Assembly (NCBI GenBank): GCA_903877345.1
Contig: CAIRDL010000102.1
Span: 1 to 5,200, forward strand
Reading direction: 5' to 3'
DNA length: 5,200 nt
DNA from: an uncultured Oscillochloris sp.
Lineage (GTDB): Bacteria > Chloroflexota > Chloroflexia > Chloroflexales > Chloroflexaceae
Shown: positions 1-5,048 of the stretch, in pieces
Layout of the letters: the number at the start of each line of letters is the position of its first letter
How positions within the stretch are numbered: the stretch's first letter is position 1
The notes under the pieces: model-generated
Databases searched by the model: none
What the model was told of the DNA's origin: nothing
What the model saw: the letters and a program-made list of their open reading frames with translations, nothing else
Program-made: the position numbers and the translations under genes

Positions 1-1
1 A

Positions 2-340
2 GCGAACCTGCATGTGCTGATCGCCATTAACGACCGCTTCGCCGACGGTACCGATGTGTCGTGGCTGTGGGACGCCGAGTTCGAGGCGCTCGCCACCAAG
101 GTCGCCGCCGTAACCGTCAGCGGCACCCGCGCCGCCGATATGGCCGTGCGGCTTAAATACGCCGCCGTACCCGAAGCGCGAATCATGGTTGAGCCGGACA
201 TGAGGGCAGCACTTGATCACGCCATCGCAGGGCTGCCCGTTGGAGCGACGCTGTTCCTACTCCCTACCTACACCGCCATGCTTGAACTGCGCGCAGAACT
301 CGCCCATCGTGGGTGGGTGCGCCAATTCTGGGAAGGCTAA
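2..340 (+). CDS. murT: MurT-like lipid II isoglutaminyl synthase subunit, C-terminal part (5' end outside window)
   Basis: The open frame enters from the left edge (first full codon at 2) and ends at TAA 338-340, leaving 112 residues. They match the C-terminal DUF1727 domain of MurT-type Mur ligases. Recognisable stretches are AINDRFADGTDVSWLWD near the start, SGTRAADMAVRLKYA in the middle, and LPTYTAMLELRAEL with a terminal FWEG. In characterised Gram-positive systems MurT pairs with the glutaminase GatD to amidate the D-glutamate of lipid II in the cytoplasm, using ATP and ammonia from glutamine. The Mur ligase central ATP-binding domain should lie upstream, outside the window. No gatD follows, so if the pair is present GatD must be upstream or elsewhere. 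The GTG at 14 is internal and is not the true start. The family call is strong; the physiological substrate in this organism is inferred. Confidence 0.9.
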   Translation, partial: ANLHVLIAINDRFADGTDVSWLWDAEFEALATKVAAVTVSGTRAADMAVRLKYAAVPEARIMVEPDMRAALDHAIAGLPVGATLFLLPTYTAMLELRAELAHRGWVRQFWEG

Positions 341-358
341 GACAAGGTTCAGATCAGC

Positions 359-444
359 TTTACCGTGTGCGCCATGCGTAGTGCGGGCTTCCAGCCTGCC
401 AGATGCGCGTCGGCAGGCTAGAAGCCTGCGCTACGAACGGTAAA
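359..444. repeat. Nested REP-like inverted repeat (long hairpin)
   Basis: Arms 377-400 and 412-435 are inverted copies over 24 bases with three differences, two of which still allow G-U pairing, around an 11-base loop. An outer 8-bp inverted repeat, TTTACCGT 359-366 with ACGGTAAA 437-444, brackets the structure. Each arm is also self-complementary: GCAGGCT 413-419 pairs with AGCCTGC 423-429 across three bases, and 383-389 pairs with 393-399 with one G-U. The element could therefore fold as one long stem or two small hairpins, as REP/BIME elements do. No T-run follows, so a classical intrinsic terminator is unlikely, although the element may still protect or end the murT transcript. Membership of a genome-wide repeat family is inferred. 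Confidence 0.75.
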
Positions 445-477
445 CCTGAAACCTGGCACCTGAAACCTGGTCTAAGG
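440..477. repeat. Heptad repeat tract, copy A
   Basis: From 440 the sequence falls into 7-base units: GTAAACC at 440, TGAAACC at 447 and 461, TGGCACC at 454, and TGGTCTA at 468. Bases 442-477 align without gaps to 2683-2718, with 32 of 36 identical, so this is one copy of a dispersed repeat. It starts inside the right outer arm of the preceding inverted repeat and lies about 65 bases before the lipoprotein start. Heptameric short tandem repeats (STRR) are known from filamentous cyanobacteria; the comparison is by analogy only. Confidence 0.75.
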
Positions 478-503
478 GGAACCAGCCGCCGCGTTGCAGC
501 GTT
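478..503 (+). promoter_or_regulatory. Possible ECF-type promoter upstream of the vWA lipoprotein
   Basis: GGAACC at 478-483 (GGAAC being the common ECF sigma -35 core) is followed, 17 bases after GGAAC, by CGTT at 500-503, a usual ECF -10 form. Transcription would begin near 510, giving a leader of roughly 30 bases before the ATG at 543. Such short motifs occur by chance, and no convincing housekeeping -35/-10 pair was seen in this gap. Confidence 0.3.
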
Positions 504-531
504 CCTCCCGTAGATTACCAAATGGCTCCAC

Positions 532-536
532 GGAGG
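532..536 (+). promoter_or_regulatory. Ribosome binding site deciding the lipoprotein start
   Basis: GGAGG lies 6 bases before ATG 543. The in-frame ATG at 522 has no comparable site and would place seven extra residues before the signal peptide, so 543 is the preferred start. Confidence 0.75.
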
Positions 537-542
537 TTTCTA

Positions 543-1988
543 ATGGCACAGCGAACTATCGCCCTCCTCATCGCGTTTGTCCTGATCGTGCCACTCGTCG
601 CATGTGGCAGCGGGTCACAGCCGGCATTCTCCAGGATCAACTCTGGCTTAGGCAACGGTAGCGGCTCATCCCACGCCCCGACCTCCGCCATTGCCCCCAC
701 CGCTGCCCCCACCGCCCTCGCCGCCCGCGAAGCGGCTACCGCCCCCGCCCTCGCCGCCGCATCAACCGCGAGTGCCGGTGGTGTCGTCGCCACCGCGCCA
801 CTGGCCGACGCGGCACCGCCCGCAGGTGCAGAAGGCAGCGCGGCGGGTTCAGCACCCGCACCGACCGCCGCCCGTACCGCCCCCGCCACCAACGCTGAAG
901 CTCCGGCCACAAGCGCTACCGCACCCCGCCGCCCTGCCGCCCCCGAAGCCTCGCTCAAGGCAGGCGAACGTGACGACAATGTCGCCTTCACTGACTATCT
1001 TGCCTACCTCAAGGGCTATCAGGCGACCGATGTGCGGCCCGCCGATGTGAGCGAACGCTACCTCATCAGGGTCATTGACGACAACCAGCGCCCGGTGCTC
1101 GACGCCCGCGTGACTGTCTACGATGGCGAGCGCGCCGTTTTCCAGGGGCGCACCTACGCAGGCGGCAAGACCATCTTTATGCCCCGCCGCTTCGACACGG
1201 GCAACAGCACGTCCTTCCGCGTCGTGGCCGAATATGGGCAGGCCCGTGCCGAGACCACCTTCCAGCGCGGTGCGACCGAACAGATCGAGTTGGGCCTCCG
1301 CAACACCACCATAGACCAGACGCTGCGCCTCGACTTGCTCTTCCTGCTCGACACCACCGGCAGTATGGGCGACGAACTGAGCCGCATTCAGCAGACGATT
1401 GACAGCATCGCGGCCCGCATTGACGCCTTCACACCGCGCCCCCAGATCCGCTACGGCCTCGTGGCCTACCGCGACACGGGCGATGCGTATGTGACCCAGC
1501 CCGCCGACTTCACCCCCGACCTTGCCGCCTTCCGCACGCAGTTGGGTGCCTTGGATGCGAACGGTGGCGGCGACACCCAGGAAGCGCTTGACGAAGCGCT
1601 GCATGCGGGCATCGTGCAAGCGGCTTGGAGCGATACGCCAGCGGTGCGGCTCGTCTTCCTGGTCGGCGACGCGGGGCCGCATGTGCTCAGCACCACCCAG
1701 TTCACCTACCTCGACGCCACCCGTGAGGCGGTAGCCCGGGGCATCAAAATTTACCCCATCGCGGCCAGCAACACCGACCCCCAGGCCGAGTATGTCTTCC
1801 GCCAGTTGGCCCAACAGACGCTCGGCGGCTTCGTTTTCCTTACCTATCAGGAAGGCGCGAGCGGCGGTGCCCCCGGTGAAAGCACCACCCTCGAAGCCGG
1901 AGCCCAAGCCTACACGGTCGAGCGGCTCGACGATCTGATTGTGGGCATCGTCAAACGTGAACTCGCCGCCGCCGTTGGTGTCCGGTAG
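543..1988 (+). CDS. vWA-domain lipoprotein with Ala/Pro/Thr-rich tether
   Basis: The protein has 481 residues. Residues 1-21 form a lipoprotein signal: MAQR, a hydrophobic core, then the lipobox LVAC with Cys21 as the predicted lipidated residue, so it should be anchored on the outer face of the cytoplasmic membrane. Residues 22 to about 140 are low-complexity Ala/Pro/Thr/Ser, probably a flexible spacer. Residues about 173-253 (YLIRVIDDNQRPVLDARVTVYDG onward) resemble a carboxypeptidase-regulatory-like or Ig-type beta sandwich. Residues about 262-470 form a von Willebrand factor A domain. Its MIDAS is intact: DTTGS at 270-274 (a DxSxS variant), Thr345 in GGGDTQEA, and Asp386 in FLVGDAGPH. A metal-dependent protein-binding role at the surface is inferred; no enzymatic motif was seen, and the partner is unknown. 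The alternative ATG at 522 is less likely because it has no Shine-Dalgarno sequence. moaB follows after 50 bases, but a functional link is not evident. Confidence 0.88.
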   Translation: MAQRTIALLIAFVLIVPLVACGSGSQPAFSRINSGLGNGSGSSHAPTSAIAPTAAPTALAAREAATAPALAAASTASAGGVVATAPLADAAPPAGAEGSAAGSAPAPTAARTAPATNAEAPATSATAPRRPAAPEASLKAGERDDNVAFTDYLAYLKGYQATDVRPADVSERYLIRVIDDNQRPVLDARVTVYDGERAVFQGRTYAGGKTIFMPRRFDTGNSTSFRVVAEYGQARAETTFQRGATEQIELGLRNTTIDQTLRLDLLFLLDTTGSMGDELSRIQQTIDSIAARIDAFTPRPQIRYGLVAYRDTGDAYVTQPADFTPDLAAFRTQLGALDANGGGDTQEALDEALHAGIVQAAWSDTPAVRLVFLVGDAGPHVLSTTQFTYLDATREAVARGIKIYPIAASNTDPQAEYVFRQLAQQTLGGFVFLTYQEGASGGAPGESTTLEAGAQAYTVERLDDLIVGIVKRELAAAVGVR

Positions 1989-1991
1989 CTG

Positions 1992-2000
1992 TGGTAGAAT
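1992..2000 (+). promoter_or_regulatory. Possible extended -10 promoter for moaB
   Basis: TGGTAGAAT fits an extended -10 (TGn followed by TAGAAT) just after the lipoprotein stop codon. No good -35 lies at normal spacing. Transcription would start about 30 bases before the moaB ATG. It could make moaB partly independent of the lipoprotein gene. Confidence 0.3.
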
Positions 2001-2038
2001 CGGGGCCGCACGCAGCCACCCTGCTGAAAGGCCCACCG

Positions 2039-2554
2039 ATGGGACATCAAGCGCATGAAGAACTGGCCCGGGCCACAGGATCGGGCCAGATTCGTTGCGG
2101 CATCCTCACACTAAGCGACACCCGTACCCCCGCGACCGACACCAGCGGGGCCGCCATCCGCGCTGCACTCACCCAAGCCGGACATCATGTGGTAAGATAT
2201 GCCATCGTTCGTGACGAACCTGAGGCAATTATCGCCCTTGTGCGAGCCGCCGCCGCCGAAGAAATCAAGCTGCTCATCACCAACGGTGGCACCGGAATCA
2301 CACGCCGCGACAGCACCATCGAAGCCCTTGACACCCTGTTCGAGAAACGGCTCCCTGGGTTCGGCGAACTGTTTCGGATGCTTTCGTACCAAGCAATTGG
2401 GGCCGCCGCGATGCTTTCACGGGCAACCGCCGGAGTCTACGCCGGCATGTTGATCTTCTGCCTCCCCGGTGCAACTGCCGCCGTCACGCTTGGCCTCGAA
2501 ACCCTGATCATCCCCCAAGCGGCCCATCTGGTTTGGGAAACGACCCGCCAATAA
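2039..2554 (+). CDS. moaB: MoaB/MogA-family molybdenum cofactor biosynthesis protein
   Basis: The protein has 171 residues, the usual size for MoaB. Family motifs appear in order: ILTLSDTR at 22-29 with DTSG at 34-37 (pterin-binding fold), NGGTGITRRDST at 82-93, the GFGELFR segment at 107-113, and LPG at 142-144 within CLPGATAAVTLGLETLI. Proteins with this fold bind molybdopterin, and MogA-type members adenylate it with ATP before molybdenum insertion in the cytoplasm. Sequence reading alone cannot separate active adenylyltransferase from the MoaB paralogue whose role is less clear. ATG 2039 is chosen because GAAAGG at 2026-2031 sits 7 bases upstream and translation then starts just before the conserved fold; a GTG at 1991 would add 16 residues of poor quality. 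No other molybdenum cofactor gene is in the window. Confidence 0.9.
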   Translation: MGHQAHEELARATGSGQIRCGILTLSDTRTPATDTSGAAIRAALTQAGHHVVRYAIVRDEPEAIIALVRAAAAEEIKLLITNGGTGITRRDSTIEALDTLFEKRLPGFGELFRMLSYQAIGAAAMLSRATAGVYAGMLIFCLPGATAAVTLGLETLIIPQAAHLVWETTRQ

Positions 2555-2572
2555 GGTGACGGTGCGCTTTTC

Positions 2573-2581
2573 TGATATAGT
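2573..2581 (+). promoter_or_regulatory. Possible extended -10 promoter upstream of the V4R gene
   Basis: TGATATAGT matches an extended -10 (TGn plus TATAGT). No convincing -35 lies 16-18 bases upstream. A transcript from here would have a leader of about 155 bases before the V4R start, containing a 7-bp stem (2650-2656 with 2673-2679) and the second heptad repeat tract. Confidence 0.35.
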
Positions 2582-2649
2582 ACGGAGCATTGCAGCGTCA
2601 ACCTTGCCATTCTCCGCTTAGACATGGTTCGTGGCTACTTTACAGTTTA

Positions 2650-2679
2650 ATCAAGCACAAGGCGTTTTCTGCGCTTGAT
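2650..2679. repeat. Short inverted repeat in the V4R leader
   Basis: ATCAAGC at 2650-2656 is perfectly complementary in inverted orientation to GCTTGAT at 2673-2679, with a 16-base loop that includes a short T-run (TTTT). It ends directly at heptad repeat copy B. It may be part of the same repeat unit, since copy A also follows an inverted repeat, although the two hairpin sequences differ. A terminator role is doubtful because no T-run follows the stem. Confidence 0.4.
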
Positions 2680-2680
2680 C

Positions 2681-2718
2681 TGAAACCTGAAACCCGACAC
2701 CTGAAACCTTGTCTTAGG
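2681..2718. repeat. Heptad repeat tract, copy B
   Basis: Five consecutive 7-base units: TGAAACC at 2681, 2688 and 2702, CGACACC at 2695, and TTGTCTT at 2709. Bases 2683-2718 match copy A (442-477) at 32 of 36 positions without gaps. It ends about 24 bases before the V4R start codon and just before its ribosome binding site, so it could affect initiation of transcription or translation. Confidence 0.8.
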
Positions 2719-2741
2719 CTGTGTAAGGAGCCAGAGAGCCC

Positions 2742-3377
2742 ATGACCTCAGTAGAAGGCTTCCGTGGCCTGCACTATCCGAATAAGATCGGTCGGCTCTG
2801 CTTCCTATCACTCGAGGAGGTGATGGGTCAGAATGGCGTGAAGGCACTGCTTCGCCTCGCCGACCTGAACCAGTACCTCGATGCGTATCCGCCCAACGAT
2901 CTCAAGCGTGAGTTTCCCTTCGAGGCGATTGCAGCCTATTCGGTGGCGCTGGGCACGATGTACGGCCCACGTGGTGCCCGTGGCCTTGAACTGCGCGCCG
3001 GTCGCGTCGCCTTCACGCTCGGCCTCAAAGAGTTTGGCCCCTTGCTCGGCATGGCCGACTTGGCCCTCAAACTGATGCCGATTACGATGAAGCTGAAGAT
3101 TGCGCTGAATGCCACCGCACAAACGTTCGACCGCTTCAGCGACCAGTCGAGCCATGTTGAAGAAGAGCGCGGTCAGTTTATCTACCACGTCACGCGCTGC
3201 TCGAACTGCATCACCCGCCCCGAACCCGGGCCAGTTTTCTACATCGCTCGCGGCATCATTGAGGAGGCGACCGCCTGGGTTTCGGGTGGCCGTCGCTTCG
3301 CCGTCGAGCAGTGTACCTGCATGGCGCAGGGCGCACCCTCGTGCAGTTTCAACATCGGCAAAGAACCACTAGAGTAA
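2742..3377 (+). CDS. V4R-domain (4-vinyl-reductase-like) protein
   Basis: The protein has 211 residues. The N-terminal segment HYPNKIGRLCFLSLEEVMG and the C-terminal half mark a V4R domain. The conserved cysteine pattern is Cys153 and Cys156 (RCSNC), Cys191 and Cys193 (EQCTCMAQG) and Cys201 (SCSFNIG), with the family sequence G-x3-C-x-F near the end. V4R domains are predicted ligand-binding modules found in the BchJ-related proteins of bacteriochlorophyll synthesis and in regulators of hydrocarbon metabolism; the cysteines suggest metal binding. No DNA-binding or kinase domain is attached, so this is a stand-alone V4R protein. BchJ-type involvement in bacteriochlorophyll handling is possible in a phototroph, but no neighbouring bch gene supports it. 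The start ATG has AAGGAG at 2725-2730, 11 bases away, which is long. The in-frame ATG at 2823 is rejected because it would remove the conserved N-terminal segment. It is soluble, with no membrane segment. Confidence 0.85.
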   Translation: MTSVEGFRGLHYPNKIGRLCFLSLEEVMGQNGVKALLRLADLNQYLDAYPPNDLKREFPFEAIAAYSVALGTMYGPRGARGLELRAGRVAFTLGLKEFGPLLGMADLALKLMPITMKLKIALNATAQTFDRFSDQSSHVEEERGQFIYHVTRCSNCITRPEPGPVFYIARGIIEEATAWVSGGRRFAVEQCTCMAQGAPSCSFNIGKEPLE

Positions 3378-3412
3378 TGGTAGATTGTAGATTGCAATCT
3401 ACCATCTGCAAT
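3377..3412. repeat. Heptad-phased tract with 11-bp inverted repeat before yidD
   Basis: From 3378 the sequence reads as 7-base units TGGTAGA, TTGTAGA, TTGCAAT, CTACCAT and CTGCAAT. ATGGTAGATTG at 3377-3387 is a perfect inverted copy of CAATCTACCAT at 3395-3405, with a 7-base loop. The tract is A/T-rich compared with its surroundings. It fills almost the whole gap between the V4R stop and the yidD ATG. No T-run follows, so it is not an obvious terminator. Confidence 0.7.
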
Positions 3413-3416
3413 CCCC

Positions 3417-3626
3417 ATGCGCTGGTTGGCCCTCAAGCTCATCCGCTTCTACCAAATCGCCATCTCACCGTGGTTGCCGCCGAGTTGTATCTACGAACCG
3501 ACGTGTTCGCAGTATGGCGTCGAGGCAATCAGCAAGTACGGTTTCGTTAAAGGTGGCTGGCTAACCTTGAAGCGCATCCTGCGCTGCGGCCCTTGGTCTA
3601 AAGGCGGCTACGACCCCGTCCCCTAA
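3417..3626 (+). CDS. yidD: Membrane protein insertion efficiency factor YidD
   Basis: The 69-residue protein carries the full YidD signature: LIRFYQIAISPWLPPSCIY at the N-terminus, then EPTCSQYGVEAISKYG, then RILRCGPWSKGGYDPVP at the C-terminus. Its three cysteines (two in the CxYxPTCSxY motif, one in RCGPW) are at family positions. YidD is a small inner-membrane-associated protein that assists YidC-dependent insertion of membrane proteins. It is usually found in the rpmH-rnpA-yidD-yidC cluster; here those neighbours are absent and it lies between the V4R and sigma factor genes. No Shine-Dalgarno sequence precedes the ATG, only CCCC after the repeat tract, so translation may depend on coupling to the upstream gene or on a leaderless or weak start. 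No alternative start fits the conserved N-terminus. Confidence 0.93.
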   Translation: MRWLALKLIRFYQIAISPWLPPSCIYEPTCSQYGVEAISKYGFVKGGWLTLKRILRCGPWSKGGYDPVP

Positions 3627-3800
3627 GCTCCCCATCGCAACCTTCCCCCGCCCCAATGCGTCTTACTCTCCGCCGGTAGATCTACGACAAACGTCGCGTC
3701 TGCCCCTCTGCCTATTGAGCGATGCCAAGTGGCACCCGCGCTGCCATACGAAGGGCGGCAGAGACCGACAAAGGCGCATAGACGCCAGGAAAGGTGTACG
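3627..3800. other. Gap between yidD and the ECF sigma gene
   Basis: This 174-base stretch shows no credible gene. A 10-bp palindrome, GTAGATCTAC, lies at 3676-3685, and TGCCA/TGGCA/TGCCA words lie at 3723, 3730 and 3742. No convincing -35/-10 pair, for either a housekeeping or an ECF sigma factor, was found. The reading frame of the sigma gene stays open upstream to a GTG at 3729, but that stretch is poor in sigma-like residues. Confidence 0.4.
3787..3794 (+). promoter_or_regulatory. Ribosome binding site fixing the sigma factor GTG start
   Basis: AGGAAAGG lies 6 bases before the GTG at 3801. The alternative GTG at 3729 has no such site, so the shorter protein is preferred. Confidence 0.75.
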
Positions 3801-4478
3801 GTGGCTGAACCGTCGCGTGAGCTGATTGCACTGGCCCAACAGGGGCATACCCAAGCCCTGACCCAGTTGGTGTTGGGCCAGCAGCACTACGTCTACAGCA
3901 TTGCTATGAGTGTGCTGAAGCACCCCGAAGACGCCGCTGATCTTACCCAGGAAGTGTTCATCAGGCTGTTCCGGGTCATTCCGCAATATAATGGCGAGAG
4001 CCGTTTCACCACATGGCTCTATCGCCTAGTCGTCAATTTGTGCCGCGACGAACTGCGCCGCCGTGGGCGTCAGGTGCCGCTCGCGCCCCCAACCTCCGAG
4101 GTTGAGGAGGCCGACCAGTTGGCGAGCGTCGCCGACGATGACCGCTGGACGAGTCCCGAGCAAGCGCTCGACTCACGGGAGACCCGCGACCAAGTGCGGC
4201 GGGCGCTCGGCCAGCTCGAAACGCATTACCGCCTCGTGTTGACGCTGTACTATTTCGAGGACATGAAATACACCGACATCGCCGAGGTGCTCGATCTGCC
4301 GCTGAATACGGTTAAGAGCCACATCCGGCGCGGCAAAGAGCGTCTGGCGGTCATTCTGGAGGCGCAGGAGCAGCCGCCCGCTGCCCGGGCGGTCGTGCAA
4401 CAGCCCCAGCGCGAACCGCGTGGCACCTTTTCAGACGCTGCACCCCTTCGCCTGATCTTCGGTGGGGTTGGGAGGTGA
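3801..4478 (+). CDS. ECF-family RNA polymerase sigma factor
   Basis: From the GTG at 3801 the protein has 225 residues. Sigma region 2 spans about 20-90, with the DLTQEVFIRLFR core-binding helix at 47-58 and FTTWLYRLVVNLCRDELRRR at 69-88. An acidic linker follows (about 95-120). Sigma region 4 spans about 127-187, with a helix-turn-helix in TDIAEVLDLPLNTVKSHIRRG (158-178). Regions 1 and 3 are missing, which defines the ECF class. These factors redirect RNA polymerase to a small regulon in response to envelope or extracellular signals, usually under control of an anti-sigma. A tail of about 38 residues after region 4, rich in Gln/Pro/Arg, is longer than usual and of unknown role. The stop overlaps the ribosome binding site of the next gene, which starts 5 bases later, so the pair is a translationally coupled operon. 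The signal it responds to cannot be read from sequence. Confidence 0.92.
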   Translation: MAEPSRELIALAQQGHTQALTQLVLGQQHYVYSIAMSVLKHPEDAADLTQEVFIRLFRVIPQYNGESRFTTWLYRLVVNLCRDELRRRGRQVPLAPPTSEVEEADQLASVADDDRWTSPEQALDSRETRDQVRRALGQLETHYRLVLTLYYFEDMKYTDIAEVLDLPLNTVKSHIRRGKERLAVILEAQEQPPAARAVVQQPQREPRGTFSDAAPLRLIFGGVGR

Positions 4479-4482
4479 CATC

Positions 4483-4947
4483 ATGAGCGACCAGCCACAA
4501 ACGCGCAGCGCTGCCGACCGACTCGATCTCGTCCTGTGCAACGAACTGCACTGGGAAGCCCCGCCGGAACTGACCGCCTGCCTGTTGGGGCTGATTCCCG
4601 GTGCGACGAGCTTTATCGTGAGTCCGCCGCCCCGCCCCAAATCGTGGTACAGCCTGCTCGTTCTCACGCTCACGGCGGTCGCCATTGGCCTGTCGCTAGC
4701 GGTCGCTTGGCAGCTTTACAACACGGTCGGGACTGAGTTTGGCCTTGCCGCCAGTTTTGAGCAATTACGCAACGCGCCGCTGTTGGGCCTCCAACGCCTT
4801 GACGAGGCGCTGCCAGCCTCGCGGCCCGCCGTAGCGGTGCTCGTCGCCCTGCGCGACCAACTGCACTGGCTGCTCTTGGCGCTGGTGCTTTGGCTGGCCC
4901 TTGATGGCTGGCAGCCTCAGTTCAAGCGTACCGTCACCAGCGGCTAG
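4483..4947 (+). CDS. Two-helix membrane protein, candidate anti-sigma factor
   Basis: The ATG at 4483 is preceded by GGAGGTG (4471-4477), which overlaps the sigma factor stop, leaving 154 residues. Residues 1-54 are a soluble, probably cytoplasmic segment with a helical stretch DRLDLVLCNELHWEAPPELT followed by ACLLGLIPG. Transmembrane helix 1 is about 55-79 (WYSLLVLTLTAVAIGLSLAVAW). A loop of about 45 residues follows, and a second hydrophobic segment is about 117-140 with a clean core at 127-140. Coupling to an ECF sigma gene and the soluble-plus-membrane architecture suggest an anti-sigma that holds the sigma factor at the membrane. The usual zinc signature (H-x3-C-x2-C) is absent: only Cys19, His23 and Cys33 are seen, at non-canonical spacing. 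I do not recognise the family. It may instead be an unrelated small membrane protein of the same operon. An in-frame GTG at 4462 would overlap the sigma gene and is less likely. Confidence 0.75.
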   Translation: MSDQPQTRSAADRLDLVLCNELHWEAPPELTACLLGLIPGATSFIVSPPPRPKSWYSLLVLTLTAVAIGLSLAVAWQLYNTVGTEFGLAASFEQLRNAPLLGLQRLDEALPASRPAVAVLVALRDQLHWLLLALVLWLALDGWQPQFKRTVTSG

Positions 4948-4967
4948 ACCTGCTAATTTGGTTTAAG

Positions 4968-5022
4968 TGAATCGCCCCTTGGCGCTGCTTCGTGCCACGA
5001 ACAGCGCCAGGGGGCTGATTCG
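4968..5022. repeat. Very long hairpin after the sigma operon, possible terminator
   Basis: Bases 4968-4987 pair with 5002-5022 in 20 base pairs (two G-U) with one bulged T at 5016. The stem continues, after a bulged C at 4988, as TTCGT 4989-4993 with ACGAA 4997-5001, closing on a 3-base loop. The core GGCGCTG/CAGCGCC is G/C-rich. It lies 20 bases after the stop of the membrane protein gene. Only TTT follows shortly after, so intrinsic termination would be imperfect. Transcript stabilisation or factor-assisted termination are alternatives. Confidence 0.75.
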
Positions 5023-5048
5023 TTTACAAGGGCGCATGGCGAATCAGC
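5014..5048. promoter_or_regulatory. Perfect 9-bp dyad beside a -10 box, possible operator
   Basis: GCTGATTCG at 5014-5022 is a perfect inverted copy of CGAATCAGC at 5040-5048, separated by 17 bases. Half-site centres are 26 bases apart, about 2.5 helical turns. The right half-site ends one base before TATAAT. The left half-site is also the 3' arm of the upstream hairpin, so the same bases can pair with either 4968-4974 or 5040-5048. A regulator binding site for the downstream gene is inferred. Confidence 0.45.

Noticed and set aside
440..477. Heptad tract as a CRISPR array
   Set aside because: The units are 7 bases with no spacers and no cas genes are present, so it is a short tandem repeat.
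515..991. Minus-strand frame rich in Ala and Gly opposite the low-complexity spacer
   Set aside because: Its composition simply mirrors the Ala/Pro/Thr codons of the sense strand, and there is no supported start or domain.
849..2036. Long open frame of 395 codons on the minus strand opposite the lipoprotein gene
   Set aside because: It lies antisense to a gene with a signal peptide, lipobox and vWA domain. Its translation shows no recognisable domain, and it arises from the G/C-rich third positions of the real gene.
2647..2847. Minus-strand small frame containing VSGFRFQ-like residues
   Set aside because: It is the reverse translation of heptad repeat copy B plus the V4R gene start; such peptides recur wherever this kind of repeat is present.
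3676..3685. 10-bp palindrome GTAGATCTAC upstream of the sigma gene as an operator
   Set aside because: It is short, single and more than 100 bases before the sigma start, with no promoter beside it. It is noted in the gap description only.
3729..3800. N-terminal extension of the sigma factor from the GTG at 3729
   Set aside because: The extra 24 residues are basic and not sigma-like, there is no ribosome binding site there, and the GTG at 3801 has AGGAAAGG at ideal spacing.
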